A DNA stretch of 64,000 nt, from the NCBI RefSeq assembly GCF_038397775.1, contig NZ_CP151650.1:3348001-3412000 (forward strand). The letters are read 5' to 3'. The notes beneath the pieces are model-generated. The model ran no database searches and had not been told where the DNA came from. It worked only from the letters and a program-made list of their open reading frames with translations. Positions within the stretch are counted from its first letter, which is position 1. The number at the start of each line of letters is the position of its first letter. The stretch comes from Pseudomonas sp. RC10 (GTDB lineage: Bacteria; Pseudomonadota; Gammaproteobacteria; Pseudomonadales; Pseudomonadaceae). Positions 15,877 through 25,163 of this stretch are shown in pieces. A program made the translations under genes and the position numbers.

Positions 15877-17848
15877 ACCCACCAACAGCGACCGCCGCCG
15901 CTTCGTCGCCACCGGCTCGCTACTCAGCGCGGCGGCGGCCGTTTTCTCTTCATTTCCCGTCACTGGCCTTGCGGTCGGTGCATCCCACTCTTCTGCCCCC
16001 GGAGGCGCGATGAACGTCGATCTGATTCTCTATAACGGCAACTTTCACACGGTCGATCAGGAAAAACCCAAAGCCAGCGCCGTGGCCATTGGCGGCGGCA
16101 AATTCGTCGCCGTGGGCACCGATGCCGAGATCATGTCCCTGCGCAACAGCGCCACGCAGGTCATCGACATGCACCAGCGCACGGTGATTCCGGGCCTCAA
16201 CGACTCGCACTTGCACCTGATCCGTGGCGGCCTGAACTACAACCTCGAACTGCGCTGGGAAGGCGTGCCTTCGCTGGCCGACGCGCTGCGCATGCTGAAG
16301 GATCAAGCCGACCGCACGCCGACCCCGCAGTGGGTGCGCGTGGTGGGCGGCTGGAACGAATTCCAGTTCGCCGAAAAGCGCATGCCGACCCTGGAAGAGC
16401 TGAATCAGGCTGCGCCGGACACCCCGGTGTTCGTCCTGCACCTCTACGACCGTGCGCTGCTCAACCGCGCCGCACTGCGCGTGGCGGGGTACACCCGCGA
16501 CACGCCGAACCCGCCGGGGGGCGAAATTGTGCGGGACAGCAAAGGCGACCCGACCGGCATGCTGGTGGCCAAACCCAACGCAATGATTCTGTATTCCACC
16601 CTCGCCAAAGGGCCGAAGCTGCCACTGGAATACCAGGTCAACTCGACCCGTCAGTTCATGCGCGAGCTGAACCGTCTGGGCCTGACCAGCGCCATCGACG
16701 CCGGGGGCGGTTTCCAGAACTACCCGGACGATTACGCCGTCATCACTCAGCTCGCCGAAGCGAAACAGCTGACCGTGCGCATCGCCTACAACCTGTTCAC
16801 CCAGAAGCCGAAAGAAGAGCTCAACGACTTCAAGCACTGGACCAGCACCGTCACACTGCACCAGGGTGACGACTTCCTGCGGCACAACGGCGCCGGGGAA
16901 ATGCTGACGTTCTCCGCCGCCGACTTCGAAGACTTCCTCGAACCACGCCCGGACCTGCCGCCCGGCATGGAGCAAGACCTTGAGCCGGTGGTGCGCCATC
17001 TGGTCGAGCACCGCTGGCCGTTCCGCCTGCACGCCACCTATGACGAATCGATCTCGCGGATGCTCGACGTGTTCGAGAAGGTCAACCGCGAGATCCCGTT
17101 CAACGGCATTCCGTGGTTCTTCGACCACTGCGAAACCATCACGCCACAGAACATCGAGCGCGTGAAGGCGCTGGGCGGCGGCATCGCGATTCAGGACCGC
17201 ATGGCGTTCCAGGGCGAATATTTCGTTGACCGTTACGGCAAGCAGGCCGCCGAGGCGACGCCGCCGATCAAACGCATGCTGGCCGAAGGTGTGCCAGTGG
17301 GGGCGGGCACCGACGCCACCCGCGTGTCGAGCTACAACCCCTGGACCTCGCTGTACTGGATGGTCAGCGGGCGCACCGTTGGCGGTCTGGAACTGTACCC
17401 GGAAGGCCTGTCCCGCGAGGCCGCGCTGGAGCTGTTCACCCGTGGCAGCGCGTGGTTCTCGTCCGAGCAGGGCAAGAAGGGCCAGATCAAGGTGGGCCAG
17501 TTAGCGGACGTGGTGGCCCTGTCGCAGAACTTCTTCAGCGTCCCGGAAGAGTCGATCAAGTGGATCGAATCGGTGCTGACCATCGTCGACGGCAAGGTGG
17601 TGTACGCCACCGAAGAATTCGACGACCTGGCCCCGCCGAGCGTGCCGGTGCTTCCGGACTGGTCTCCCGTGGCCAAGGTGCCGGGCCACTGGCGTCAGGG
17701 TGCGCCGATGGCCGCTGCTGTTCACCAGTGCAGCGGGCCGTGCGGGGTGCATGCCCACAGCCACGACAAGGCGCGAATGTCGAAAGTCCCGGTCAGTGAC
17801 TTCCAGGGCTTCTGGGGCGCGTTCGGCTGTTCGTGCTTCGCGTTCTGA
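15866..17848 (+). CDS. Tat-exported YtcJ-like amidohydrolase
   Basis: A 660-residue metal-dependent hydrolase of the amidohydrolase superfamily (YtcJ / N-substituted formamide deformylase branch). The N-terminus SDRRRFVATGSLLSAAAAVF is a twin-arginine signal. The metal site begins with GLNDSHLHLIRGG, a later His is in FRLHATYDES, DHCE follows, and the Asp is in GAGTDATRV. The C-terminus is unusual: a Cys/His-rich tail (CSGPCGVHAHSHD ... CSCFAF) that could bind an additional metal. ATG 15866 is chosen over a GTG three codons upstream. The substrate is unknown; the operon context points to an amide or formamide of environmental origin. Confidence 0.82.
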   Translation: MKDEPTNSDRRRFVATGSLLSAAAAVFSSFPVTGLAVGASHSSAPGGAMNVDLILYNGNFHTVDQEKPKASAVAIGGGKFVAVGTDAEIMSLRNSATQVIDMHQRTVIPGLNDSHLHLIRGGLNYNLELRWEGVPSLADALRMLKDQADRTPTPQWVRVVGGWNEFQFAEKRMPTLEELNQAAPDTPVFVLHLYDRALLNRAALRVAGYTRDTPNPPGGEIVRDSKGDPTGMLVAKPNAMILYSTLAKGPKLPLEYQVNSTRQFMRELNRLGLTSAIDAGGGFQNYPDDYAVITQLAEAKQLTVRIAYNLFTQKPKEELNDFKHWTSTVTLHQGDDFLRHNGAGEMLTFSAADFEDFLEPRPDLPPGMEQDLEPVVRHLVEHRWPFRLHATYDESISRMLDVFEKVNREIPFNGIPWFFDHCETITPQNIERVKALGGGIAIQDRMAFQGEYFVDRYGKQAAEATPPIKRMLAEGVPVGAGTDATRVSSYNPWTSLYWMVSGRTVGGLELYPEGLSREAALELFTRGSAWFSSEQGKKGQIKVGQLADVVALSQNFFSVPEESIKWIESVLTIVDGKVVYATEEFDDLAPPSVPVLPDWSPVAKVPGHWRQGAPMAAAVHQCSGPCGVHAHSHDKARMSKVPVSDFQGFWGAFGCSCFAF

Positions 17849-17901
17849 CCGGCGATTGAAAAGAGCCTGAAATCCCTCGCCGGGCTGAATGGGCGAGGGC
17901 A

Positions 17902-17926
17902 GGGGTCAGCGCCGTTCGCTGACCCC
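17902..17926 (+). terminator. Hairpin after the amidohydrolase gene
   Basis: GGGGTCAGCG-ccgtt-CGCTGACCCC is a perfect 10-bp stem, preceded by a second 8-bp hairpin (CCCTCGCC ... GGCGAGGG, 17874-17899). There is no long T run, so it may attenuate rather than fully terminate before the YcaC-like gene. Confidence 0.5.
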
Positions 17927-17974
17927 CAATAAACGAAACGCCACACCTCAGTCACTCACTCAATGGAGTCAATC

Positions 17975-18595
17975 ATGACCGCTCCCTACAAACGTCTGGA
18001 CATCAACGATGCCGTGGTCCTGCTGGTCGATCACCAAACCGGCCTGATCTCGCTGGTGCAGGACTTCTCGCCGAACGAGTTCAAGAACAACGTGCTGGCC
18101 CTGGCCGACTGCGCCAAGTTCTTCAAACTGCCGACCATCCTGACCACCAGCTTCGAATCCGGCCCGAACGGTCCGTTGGTGCCCGAGCTGAAGGAAATGT
18201 TCCCGGACGCGCCGTACATCGCACGCCCTGGCCAGATCAACGCCTGGGACAACGAAGATTTCGTCAAAGCGATCAAGGCGACCGGCCGCAAGCAATTGAT
18301 CATCGCCGGTGTCGTGACCGACGTCTGCGTGGCGTTCCCGACCCTGTGCGCGCTGGAAGAAGGCTTCGACGTGTTCGTGGTGACTGATGCGTCCGGCACG
18401 TTCAACGAAGTGGTTCAACAAGCCGCCTGGGCGCGCATGTCCGCTGCCGGTGCGCAACTGGTCAACTGGTTCGCCGTGGCCTGCGAGCTGCAACGCGACT
18501 GGCGCAACGACATGGAAGGCCTGGCCAACCTGCTGTCCCAGCGCATCCCGAACTACCGCAACCTGATCAACACCTACACCACGTTCAACAAGTAA
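17975..18595 (+). CDS. YcaC-like isochorismatase-family hydrolase
   Basis: A 206-residue cysteine hydrolase. The catalytic Asp is in LLVDHQTG (Asp19) and the nucleophile Cys118 is in GVVTDVCVAF; the cis-peptide motif VVTD precedes it. Length and sequence fit YcaC-like octameric hydrolases of unknown substrate. CAATGGAGTCAATC precedes ATG 17975. It lies 126 bp after the amidohydrolase, separated by two hairpins, and is probably part of the same functional unit. Confidence 0.88.
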   Translation: MTAPYKRLDINDAVVLLVDHQTGLISLVQDFSPNEFKNNVLALADCAKFFKLPTILTTSFESGPNGPLVPELKEMFPDAPYIARPGQINAWDNEDFVKAIKATGRKQLIIAGVVTDVCVAFPTLCALEEGFDVFVVTDASGTFNEVVQQAAWARMSAAGAQLVNWFAVACELQRDWRNDMEGLANLLSQRIPNYRNLINTYTTFNK

Positions 18596-18607
18596 GACGG
18601 GTTGATG

Positions 18608-18640
18608 TCAGACAGGGCGCCATTGTCCCGCCCTGTCTGA
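18608..18640 (+). terminator. Strong hairpin after the YcaC-like gene
   Basis: TCAGACAGGGCG and CGCCCTGTCTGA form a perfect 12-bp stem with a 9-nt loop, 13 bp after the stop. A poly-T tail is absent, so the terminator strength is uncertain. Confidence 0.55.
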
Positions 18641-18656
18641 CAAACGCCGCAGCCCC

Positions 18657-18747
18657 CTGTAGGAGCGAATTCATTCGCGAGACGGCGGCACATCCGCAGA
18701 GGTTTATCGGATGTACCGGCCTCTCGCGAATGAATTCGCTCCTACAG
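18657..18747. repeat. REP inverted pair (REPIN)
   Basis: CTGTAGGAGCGAATTCATTC ... GAATGAATTCGCTCCTACAG with a centre containing ATCCGCAGAGGTTTATCGGA. It lies between the YcaC-like gene and the GntR gene. The rest of this 370-bp gap shows nothing recognisable. Confidence 0.85.
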
Positions 18748-18965
18748 AACACCGTCTCCGGATCACGTTCCCGAACGCACGATCATCGTGCGTTATCTAC
18801 CCAGTCCTGGTGCGTGAAGTAGCAGTCCGATACGCCCCCCGAAACCTGTTCCTGCACATTTTCCATTCCGGTCAGACAGTTGGCGGGGTGCCGCTGACCT
18901 TGGCACCGCTTTTGCTTTTATGCATCCGTGGATGATTGGATACAAAAATTCAAAGAGGTCACCTC

Positions 18966-19640
18966 ATGCGCCCCGTGCCGCGTTACACCGAACGTCAACC
19001 CGTGACCGCCGAAGAGGAGGCGTACGCCTTTCTGCTCGACGCCATTTGCAAAGGCACTTACCGCATGGGCGAGCGGCTGATCGCCGAAGACATCGCGGGG
19101 GAGATCGGCATGAGCCGCATGCCGGTGCGCGAAGCGTTCAGGCGCCTGGCGGCCGACGGACTGGTCACGTTGCGGCCCAACCGCGGCGCCGTCGTCAGCG
19201 GCCTGAACATCGACGAAATGCGCGAAGTCTTCGAAATGCGCAGCGCGCTGGAAGGCCTGGCGATCCGCGTGGCGGTGCCCAAAATCACCGAACGCCACCT
19301 CATCCATCTGGAGCGCCTGCTCGACGACATGGACGACTACCGCGACGACAGTTCGGAGTGGGTCAGCCGTCACCGCGCGTTTCACGAATACCTGTGCAGC
19401 CTCAGCGAGCGCGCGCGGTTGATGCGGCAGATATCCGCGCTGTACACGGTCATCGAGCCGCACATGCGGGTCTGGCTGGAGCATGGCGAAAAGCCCCTCA
19501 GCGCCCGCGATGAACACGCGGTGATTCTCGATGCCGTGCGCGCTGGCGACGCCAATCACGCCGAGCGGGTCCTGCGCGACCACATCGAAGGCACGGTGCC
19601 TAGCCTTATCGCCTTTCTGGAGCAACAAAAACACCCCTAG
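18966..19640 (+). CDS. GntR-family (FCD) transcriptional regulator
   Basis: A 224-residue regulator. The winged helix is EEEAYAFLLDAICKGTYRMG ... GMSRMPVREAFRRLAADGL, with an FCD domain to the C-terminus (RHRAFHEYLCSLS, DEHAVILDAVRAGD). ATG 18966 follows AAAGAGGTCACCTC. It is 107 bp upstream of an amino-acid-type ABC transporter in the same direction, which it most likely controls. Confidence 0.88.
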   Translation: MRPVPRYTERQPVTAEEEAYAFLLDAICKGTYRMGERLIAEDIAGEIGMSRMPVREAFRRLAADGLVTLRPNRGAVVSGLNIDEMREVFEMRSALEGLAIRVAVPKITERHLIHLERLLDDMDDYRDDSSEWVSRHRAFHEYLCSLSERARLMRQISALYTVIEPHMRVWLEHGEKPLSARDEHAVILDAVRAGDANHAERVLRDHIEGTVPSLIAFLEQQKHP

Positions 19641-19747
19641 CTTCCCCCAAAGAGCCAGAGCGGACACCCAGTCCGCCCGCTGCAAAGCCGTACCGCTGTG
19701 ACGTTCAGAACTGCCCTTACTTTCTTACCGAAACCGGAGCTTCCGTC

Positions 19748-20554
19748 ATGCACACACCCGCCACATTGGCCGCCGCCATTTCCCTGAGTCTTTGCGCATC
19801 GCAGGTGTTCGCCGCGCCGACCGTGCCCGACCGTCTGCAGAAGGTCGACAAGGTCACCTATTGCTCGGGCATGGATTCACCGCCGCTGGTGTCGTTCGAC
19901 GCCGCGCAGAAACCGGTGGGCCTGACCATCGACCTCGGTGTCGAGATCGCCAGGCGGTTGGGGGGCAAGAAGGTGGAGTGGCGGGTGATTCCGTTCTCCG
20001 GGCTGGTGCCCGCGTTGCTGGCGCAGCAGTGCGACATGATCGTCGATCAGTTGTTCGACAAACCCGAACGTCGCGAAGTGATCAACATCGTCAATTACAT
20101 GTATTCCAGCCAGTCGGTGGTGGTGCCCAAGGGCAACCCCAAGGGCATCAAGTCGCTGGATGACCTGTCCGGACACAAAGTCGCGGTGCTCAACGGGTCG
20201 ACGATCAAGACCCTGCTCGACGCACAGAACGAAACCCTGACCAAAGCCGGCAAGCCGCCGCTGAAACTGGTGGTCTACAACACTGACACCGACGCGTTCC
20301 AGGCCCTGCGCATCAACCAGGTCGACGCATACGGCACCACCGTGGAAACTGCCGGTTACTACGCCAACATGGCGCCGGACCTGTTCCAGGAAGGCGTGCC
20401 CGCGTTCAGCCGCATCCTCACCGGGTTGGGCATTCGCAAGGACGACGCGCAACTCACCACCGCTGTGCAGCAGGTGATCAGCGACATGCGCAGCGACGGC
20501 AGCTACACCCAGTTGCTCGCCAAATGGCATGTCGAAAGCGACAAGCTCGACTGA
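19748..20554 (+). CDS. Polar amino-acid-type ABC transporter, periplasmic binding protein
   Basis: A 268-residue family 3 solute-binding protein. The signal peptide is MHTPATLAAAISLSLCASQVFA, with cleavage before APTVPDR. Core features are VTYCSGMDSPPLVSFDA, GLTIDLGVEIARRLG and NGSTIKTLLD. These proteins bind amino acids, opines or related amines in the periplasm. It is the first gene of a binding protein-permease-ATPase-gamma-glutamyltransferase series, suggesting that a gamma-glutamyl compound or amino-acid conjugate is imported. Confidence 0.9.
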   Translation: MHTPATLAAAISLSLCASQVFAAPTVPDRLQKVDKVTYCSGMDSPPLVSFDAAQKPVGLTIDLGVEIARRLGGKKVEWRVIPFSGLVPALLAQQCDMIVDQLFDKPERREVINIVNYMYSSQSVVVPKGNPKGIKSLDDLSGHKVAVLNGSTIKTLLDAQNETLTKAGKPPLKLVVYNTDTDAFQALRINQVDAYGTTVETAGYYANMAPDLFQEGVPAFSRILTGLGIRKDDAQLTTAVQQVISDMRSDGSYTQLLAKWHVESDKLD

Positions 20555-20578
20555 GTCAGCGCCGAACGGGATAGACCG

Positions 20579-21346
20579 ATGAATTTCAATTGGGATGTGT
20601 TCTGGCAATACCTCCTGCAACCCAGTGGCGTCTACGTCACCGGGCTGTGGCTAACCTGCCTGATCAGTGTGCTGGCGATGCTGCTGGGTTGCACGCTGGG
20701 CCTGATCGCAGCGTTGATGCGCCTGTCGAAGAACCCGCTGTTGAACCTGCCGGTGCGTTTTTACGTATGGCTGATGCGCGGCACGCCGCTGTTGGTGCAA
20801 ATCGTCTTCCTCTACACCGCGCTGGCGGCGGGCGGGATTTTCCGCTTCGAAGACATCGACCTTGGCTGGTTCATCGTGCCGGGCAACATTCAGGCGGCGA
20901 TCATCGCGCTGGGGCTGAACGAAGGCGCGTATATGGCCGAGATCATTCGTGCCGGGATCGGCGCGGTGGACAAAGGTCAGTACGAGGCCGGGCGTTCGCT
21001 GGGCATGACCTTCGGCAAGCTGATGCGCCGTATCGTGTTGCCCCAGGCGTTTCGGGTCATCGTTCCGCCGCTGGGCAACGAATTCAACGTGATGCTGAAA
21101 AACACCACGCTGGTCAGCGTCATCGGCGTTCAGGAACTGCTGCTGAGCACGCAAATGGTGACCTCCGCGACGTTCCGCGTTTTCGAGCTGTACCTGGTGG
21201 TGGCGATTTACTTCCTGATGCTGACCACGCTGTGGGGCTTCTTCCAGCGCTGGCTGGAACAGCGCTTCGGCCAGTCGGACCGACAGCCACCGGCGGCGAA
21301 ACGCATGTTCGGTCGCAGCGCAATGAAACTGCTGAGGGGGCGTTGA
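20579..21346 (+). CDS. Amino-acid ABC transporter permease (HisM/GlnP type)
   Basis: A 255-residue inner-membrane permease with about five hydrophobic segments. The family motif reads [20 protein letters not shown], and the EAA loop contains [21 protein letters not shown] single permease gene is present, so the transporter would be a homodimer. It lies 24 bp after the binding-protein gene and 1 bp before the ATPase gene. Confidence 0.93.
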   Translation: MNFNWDVFWQYLLQPSGVYVTGLWLTCLISVLAMLLGCTLGLIAALMRLSKNPLLNLPVRFYVWLMRGTPLLVQIVFLYTALAAGGIFRFEDIDLGWFIVPGNIQAAIIALGLNEGAYMAEIIRAGIGAVDKGQYEAGRSLGMTFGKLMRRIVLPQAFRVIVPPLGNEFNVMLKNTTLVSVIGVQELLLSTQMVTSATFRVFELYLVVAIYFLMLTTLWGFFQRWLEQRFGQSDRQPPAAKRMFGRSAMKLLRGR

Positions 21347-21347
21347 G

Positions 21348-22127
21348 ATGGCGCATCAAAGTGACGAACTGATCATCGAGGCGCTGGACATTCACAAGTC
21401 CTTCGGCGACCTGGAAATTCTCAAGGGCATCTCACTGCAAGTGCGGCGAGGCGAAGTGGTGGTGCTGATTGGCGCCTCGGGGTCGGGCAAGACCACCTTC
21501 ATTCGCTGCATCAATTTGCTGGAAGACATTCAGTCCGGACGCATCCGGGTGAACGGCCAGGCCATGGGCTATCGCGAGCGGGCCGACGGCAGTCTGGTGC
21601 GTGAGTCCGAGCGCCACATCGCCCGCCAGCGTCGCGACATCGGCATGGTGTTCCAGCGCTTCAATCTGTTCGCCCACATGACCGCGCTGGAAAACATCAT
21701 TGAGGCGCCGATCCACGTGCTCGGCGTCCCAAAAGCGGCTGCGTTGAATCAGGGCCGTGAGTTGTTGGCGCGGGTCGGTCTGGCAGACAAGGCCGCGCAC
21801 TATCCCTCAATGCTCTCCGGCGGGCAGCAACAGCGGGTGGCGATCGCCCGCGCGCTGGCGATGAAACCCAAAGCCATGCTGTTCGACGAGCCCACCAGTG
21901 CCCTTGACCCGGAAACCGTCGGCGAGGTGCTTCAGGTGATGAAAGAACTCGCCGAAGACGGCATGACCATGGTCGTGGTGACCCATGAAATGGGCTTTGC
22001 CCGAGAGGTCGCCGACCGCGTGGTGGTGCTGGACCAGGGCGAACTGATCGAGCAGGGGCCCCCGGAACAGATTTTCAGCCGTCCGAATCACCCCCGTACC
22101 CAGGCGTTTCTCAGCCGCGTCCTCTGA
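21348..22127 (+). CDS. Amino-acid ABC transporter ATP-binding protein (GlnQ/HisP type)
   Basis: A 259-residue ATPase. Walker A is GASGSGKTT (near residue 45), the Q-loop is MVFQRFNLF, the signature is [15 protein letters not shown], Walker B is [12 protein letters not shown], and the switch His is in VVTHEMGFA. Start and stop positions indicate tight coupling with the permease. It energises import by the neighbouring binding protein and permease. Confidence 0.95.
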   Translation: MAHQSDELIIEALDIHKSFGDLEILKGISLQVRRGEVVVLIGASGSGKTTFIRCINLLEDIQSGRIRVNGQAMGYRERADGSLVRESERHIARQRRDIGMVFQRFNLFAHMTALENIIEAPIHVLGVPKAAALNQGRELLARVGLADKAAHYPSMLSGGQQQRVAIARALAMKPKAMLFDEPTSALDPETVGEVLQVMKELAEDGMTMVVVTHEMGFAREVADRVVVLDQGELIEQGPPEQIFSRPNHPRTQAFLSRVL

Positions 22128-22175
22128 GGCCCAGCCGGTCTGGTCCACGAATCCCGCATTGATAGAGCCTTCGAC

Positions 22176-23786
22176 ATGTTGAATTTTTCTGCCCACGACT
22201 ATCCGTATCCGTCCCAACGCCAGAGCGTTTTTGCCCGCCGAGGCATGATCGCCGCATCGCAACCGCTGGCCGCTCAGGCAGGGATGGAAATGCTGCAAAA
22301 AGGCGGCAACGCCATCGACGCCGCGATTGCCACGGCCGCGGCCCTGACCGTCGTCGAACCTACCGGCTGCGGCATCGGCGGTGACGCGTTTGCGTTGGTC
22401 TGGACCCAGGGCCAACTGCACGGCCTGAACGCCAACGGCCATGCCCCAGCGGCGTTGAGCATCGAGGCCGTGAAAGCGGCCGGCCACACCGAGATGCCCC
22501 TGTACGGCTGGACGCCGGTCACCGTGCCCGGCTGCCCCTCGGCTTGGGCTGAACTGTCTCGACGGTTTGGCAAGTTGCCGTTCGTTGATCTGCTGCAACC
22601 GGCAATCAGCCTGGCCCGGGACGGTTTTCCGCTGTCACCCGTGGTCGCCCATCAATGGCAAAAAGCGTTCGACGAATTCAGTCCCCATCGGGACGCAGTG
22701 CTGGACAGCTGGTTCGACACCTTTCTGATCGACGGCCGGGCGCCGAAAGCCGGAGAACTGTTTCGCAACCCGGCGCAGGCGCGCACCCTTGAAGAACTGG
22801 CCACCACCCAATGCGAGAGCCTGTATCGCGGCGCGCTGGCGCAGCGCATCGACGCTCATTCGCGAGCCACGGGCGGCTATTTGCGCGCTGAAGACCTCGC
22901 CGCGTTTCGCCCGCAGTGGGTCGATCCGATCAGCGTCAATTACCGGGGCTACGACGTCTGGGAAATCCCGCCCAGCGGCCAGGGCCTCGTGGCGCTGATG
23001 ACGCTGAAGATCCTCGAAGGCTTCGATTTCGACCATCGCGACAGCCAGCAGACTTGGCACCGTCAACTTGAGGCGATGAAGCTGGCCTACAGCGACGGCC
23101 TGCACCACATCACCGACCCATTGCACATGCGCGTCGCGGTCGAGGAGTTGCTCAGCGACCGTTACAGCGATGCACGGAGGGCCTTGATCGCCGATCACGC
23201 CCAGGCGCCAACACCGGGCGATCCCCACGCCAGCGGCACGGTCTACCTGGCCACCGCCGATGCCGAGGGCAACATGGTCTCGTTCATCCAGAGCAACTAC
23301 CACGGCTTCGGCTCCGGCGTGGTGCTGCCCGACAGCGGGCTGGCGTTGCAGAACCGGGGGCAAGAATTCAGCCTCGATCCCGCGCACGCCAATTGTCTGG
23401 TCCCTGGCAAGAAAACCTTTCACACGATCATTCCGGGGTTTATCACCAAGGACGGCGAAGCAGTGGGGCCGTTTGGCGTGATGGGCGGTTACATGCAGCC
23501 TCAAGGGCACGTGCAGATGGTCATGAACCTGGTGGATTTTGGCCTCAACCCCCAAGCGGCCCTCGACGCACCGCGCTGGCAGTGGTTGGGCGGGATGAAA
23601 GTTGGCATCGAACAGGGCGCGTCAAAAGCGTTGGCAGCGGGATTGGCGCGCCGGGGCCACGACATCAGCATCGCTTTTGACTCCACGGAATTCGGACGCG
23701 GGCAGATCATCGTGCGGGACCCGGGCACAGGCGTGCTATGCGGCGGCACCGAGCCCCGGGCTGACTCCACCATCGTGGCGTGGTAA
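22176..23786 (+). CDS. Gamma-glutamyltransferase-family protein without signal peptide
   Basis: A 536-residue Ntn-hydrolase of the Ggt family. The N-terminal segment GGNAIDAAIATAAALTVVEP is diagnostic, and the autocleavage nucleophile Thr is in SGTVYLATADAEGNMVSFIQ. GFGSGVVLPDSGLALQNRG and GKKTFHTIIPGF follow. Unlike periplasmic Ggt, the N-terminus (MLNFSAHDYPYPSQRQS) has no signal peptide, as in cytosolic YwrD-like members. It lies 48 bp after the ABC ATPase gene. A plausible role is intracellular hydrolysis of an imported gamma-glutamyl or similar conjugate (inference). Confidence 0.88.
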   Translation: MLNFSAHDYPYPSQRQSVFARRGMIAASQPLAAQAGMEMLQKGGNAIDAAIATAAALTVVEPTGCGIGGDAFALVWTQGQLHGLNANGHAPAALSIEAVKAAGHTEMPLYGWTPVTVPGCPSAWAELSRRFGKLPFVDLLQPAISLARDGFPLSPVVAHQWQKAFDEFSPHRDAVLDSWFDTFLIDGRAPKAGELFRNPAQARTLEELATTQCESLYRGALAQRIDAHSRATGGYLRAEDLAAFRPQWVDPISVNYRGYDVWEIPPSGQGLVALMTLKILEGFDFDHRDSQQTWHRQLEAMKLAYSDGLHHITDPLHMRVAVEELLSDRYSDARRALIADHAQAPTPGDPHASGTVYLATADAEGNMVSFIQSNYHGFGSGVVLPDSGLALQNRGQEFSLDPAHANCLVPGKKTFHTIIPGFITKDGEAVGPFGVMGGYMQPQGHVQMVMNLVDFGLNPQAALDAPRWQWLGGMKVGIEQGASKALAAGLARRGHDISIAFDSTEFGRGQIIVRDPGTGVLCGGTEPRADSTIVAW

Positions 23787-23823
23787 ACCAGACGATCTGC
23801 TGATTTTAATTTTCCGAAAAGTC

Positions 23824-23835
23824 CTGTAATACAAT
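23824..23835. promoter_or_regulatory. Candidate FCD-GntR operator upstream of its own gene
   Basis: CTGTAATACAAT, on the opposite strand ATTGTATTACAG, matches ATTGTATGACAG at 25574 and ACTGTATGACAA at 28060, which precede downstream catabolic genes. It sits about 110 bp before the GntR start at 23947. Confidence 0.45.
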
Positions 23836-23946
23836 ACGATTGCTTTCAAGGGGCCGGATCATGAGGATCGGCCCCGGATTCAATCGTGGTCTTCCTGCAA
23901 AAGGAAGGCCGCCACCGTGGCATTCATAGGTCTTCAGGAATACAGC

Positions 23947-24627
23947 ATGAAAGTACTACGTCAGGCGTCGTCCTTGCGGCATCAAGTGCAGGATGCACTG
24001 CGCAATGAAATCATCTCGGGGCGGTTCAAGCCTGGGGATCGTCTGGTGGAACAACAGCTGTACACCGCGCTGGACGTTAGCCGCACCTCGTTGCGTGAAG
24101 CATTGCGGCAACTGGAAGCGGAAGGGCTGGTGGAACAAGTGCCCCATCGCGGCGCCTACGTGGCCTCGGTGGATGCCAAGGACGCCGTGCAGATCTACGA
24201 TGTACGCGGCGCGCTGGAAGTCCTCGCCGTGCGCAACTTCGTGCGCTACGCCACCGACGAAGACGTCGGCGAACTGAGCGAAGTCTTCGACGAATTCGCC
24301 GAACAGTCCCGCACCACCAGCGTCGACGGAACAGCCCTGCTGGACATCAAACGCCGCTTCTACCACGTCCTCCTCGACATCGAACAAAGCCGCGTCGTCG
24401 GCGGCATGCTCGAACAACTCAACAACCGCGTCAGCCTCCTGCGCGCCCTGTCCCTGGGCCGCGAAGGCCGCATGCCCCACACCCTGGCCGAACTCAAGGA
24501 AATCGTCCGCAACATCCAACTGCGCGACGAAGAAGGCGCCTGCGCCGCCGCACTGCTCCACGTCGAAAACGCCTCCAAAAACGTGCTTGAACTGTTGGCG
24601 GCAACTGGGGTGCACGCGGTGCAATAA
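23947..24627 (+). CDS. GntR-family (FCD) regulator, probable controller of the 25-37 kb catabolic cluster
   Basis: A 226-residue regulator. The winged helix is LRHQVQDALRNEIISGRFKP ... DVSRTSLREALRQLEAEGL; the FCD domain follows, with RRFYHVLLDI and the final His in ALLHVENASKNV. ATG 23947 follows TTCAGGAATACAGC; a GTG at 23917 is possible but less favoured. A shared TGTATGACA-type motif occurs before this gene and before 25687 and 28104, so autoregulation plus control of the following catabolic genes is proposed. Confidence 0.85.
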   Translation: MKVLRQASSLRHQVQDALRNEIISGRFKPGDRLVEQQLYTALDVSRTSLREALRQLEAEGLVEQVPHRGAYVASVDAKDAVQIYDVRGALEVLAVRNFVRYATDEDVGELSEVFDEFAEQSRTTSVDGTALLDIKRRFYHVLLDIEQSRVVGGMLEQLNNRVSLLRALSLGREGRMPHTLAELKEIVRNIQLRDEEGACAAALLHVENASKNVLELLAATGVHAVQ

Positions 24628-24709
24628 CCTGCCAACACCCGGATCGCCGGGCTGCCCCTTTCTCACGAACCCTGCGGCGTGCGCGGTTTAGGTATTCACT
24701 GAAGATTCA

Positions 24710-24800
24710 CTGTGGGAGCGAATTCATTCGCGAAAGCGGGTCTTCAGGCGACGGAGATGTGTCGCCTGTACCGCCTTCGCGAATGAATTCGCTCCCACAG
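24710..24800. repeat. REP inverted pair (REPIN)
   Basis: CTGTGGGAGCGAATTCATTC and GAATGAATTCGCTCCCACAG, with the central GGCGACGGAGATGTGTCGCC itself an inverted repeat. Confidence 0.85.
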
Positions 24801-24906
24801 TTTAAGGCCTCTGCACGAAATGAAGCCCTGTACATGCCCTCACACCGCGAAGAGCGTTAGCTCCAGCCAGATGCCGTTGCTCTTCAAACACGATGGATCA
24901 GACGCC

Positions 24907-25150
24907 GCCGAACGCGACTTGGGTGCAGGCCGAGCGCAGGCGGCGCGGAGTGGGTCGAGCGGCATGGATGCCGCGAGAGCCGCGCTGGGCCATGGATGGC
25001 CCTTCGCGGCGGGCCCACGGAGCGTCGCCGTAGTGAGGGAACCCTGACGAAGTCAGGGCCAAACCAGGAGCAGGCGATTTTGGTTACTTTTGTCGCTTTT
25101 TCAAAAGTAACTCGCCGAAGGCGAAACCTTCTGCCCCCAGGCAGAACCGC
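24907..25150 (+). repeat. Long dispersed intergenic repeat, copy A
   Basis: About 240 bp starting GAACGCGACTTGGGTGCAGG and ending near CTTCTGCCCCCAGGCAGAAC. The same sequence recurs at 42562-42846 (direct) and 41859-42133 (inverted). The apparent reading frame (SGSSGMDAARA...) appears in all copies but is a repeat by-product. Confidence 0.8.
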
Positions 25151-25163
25151 CCCAACGGCAAAC

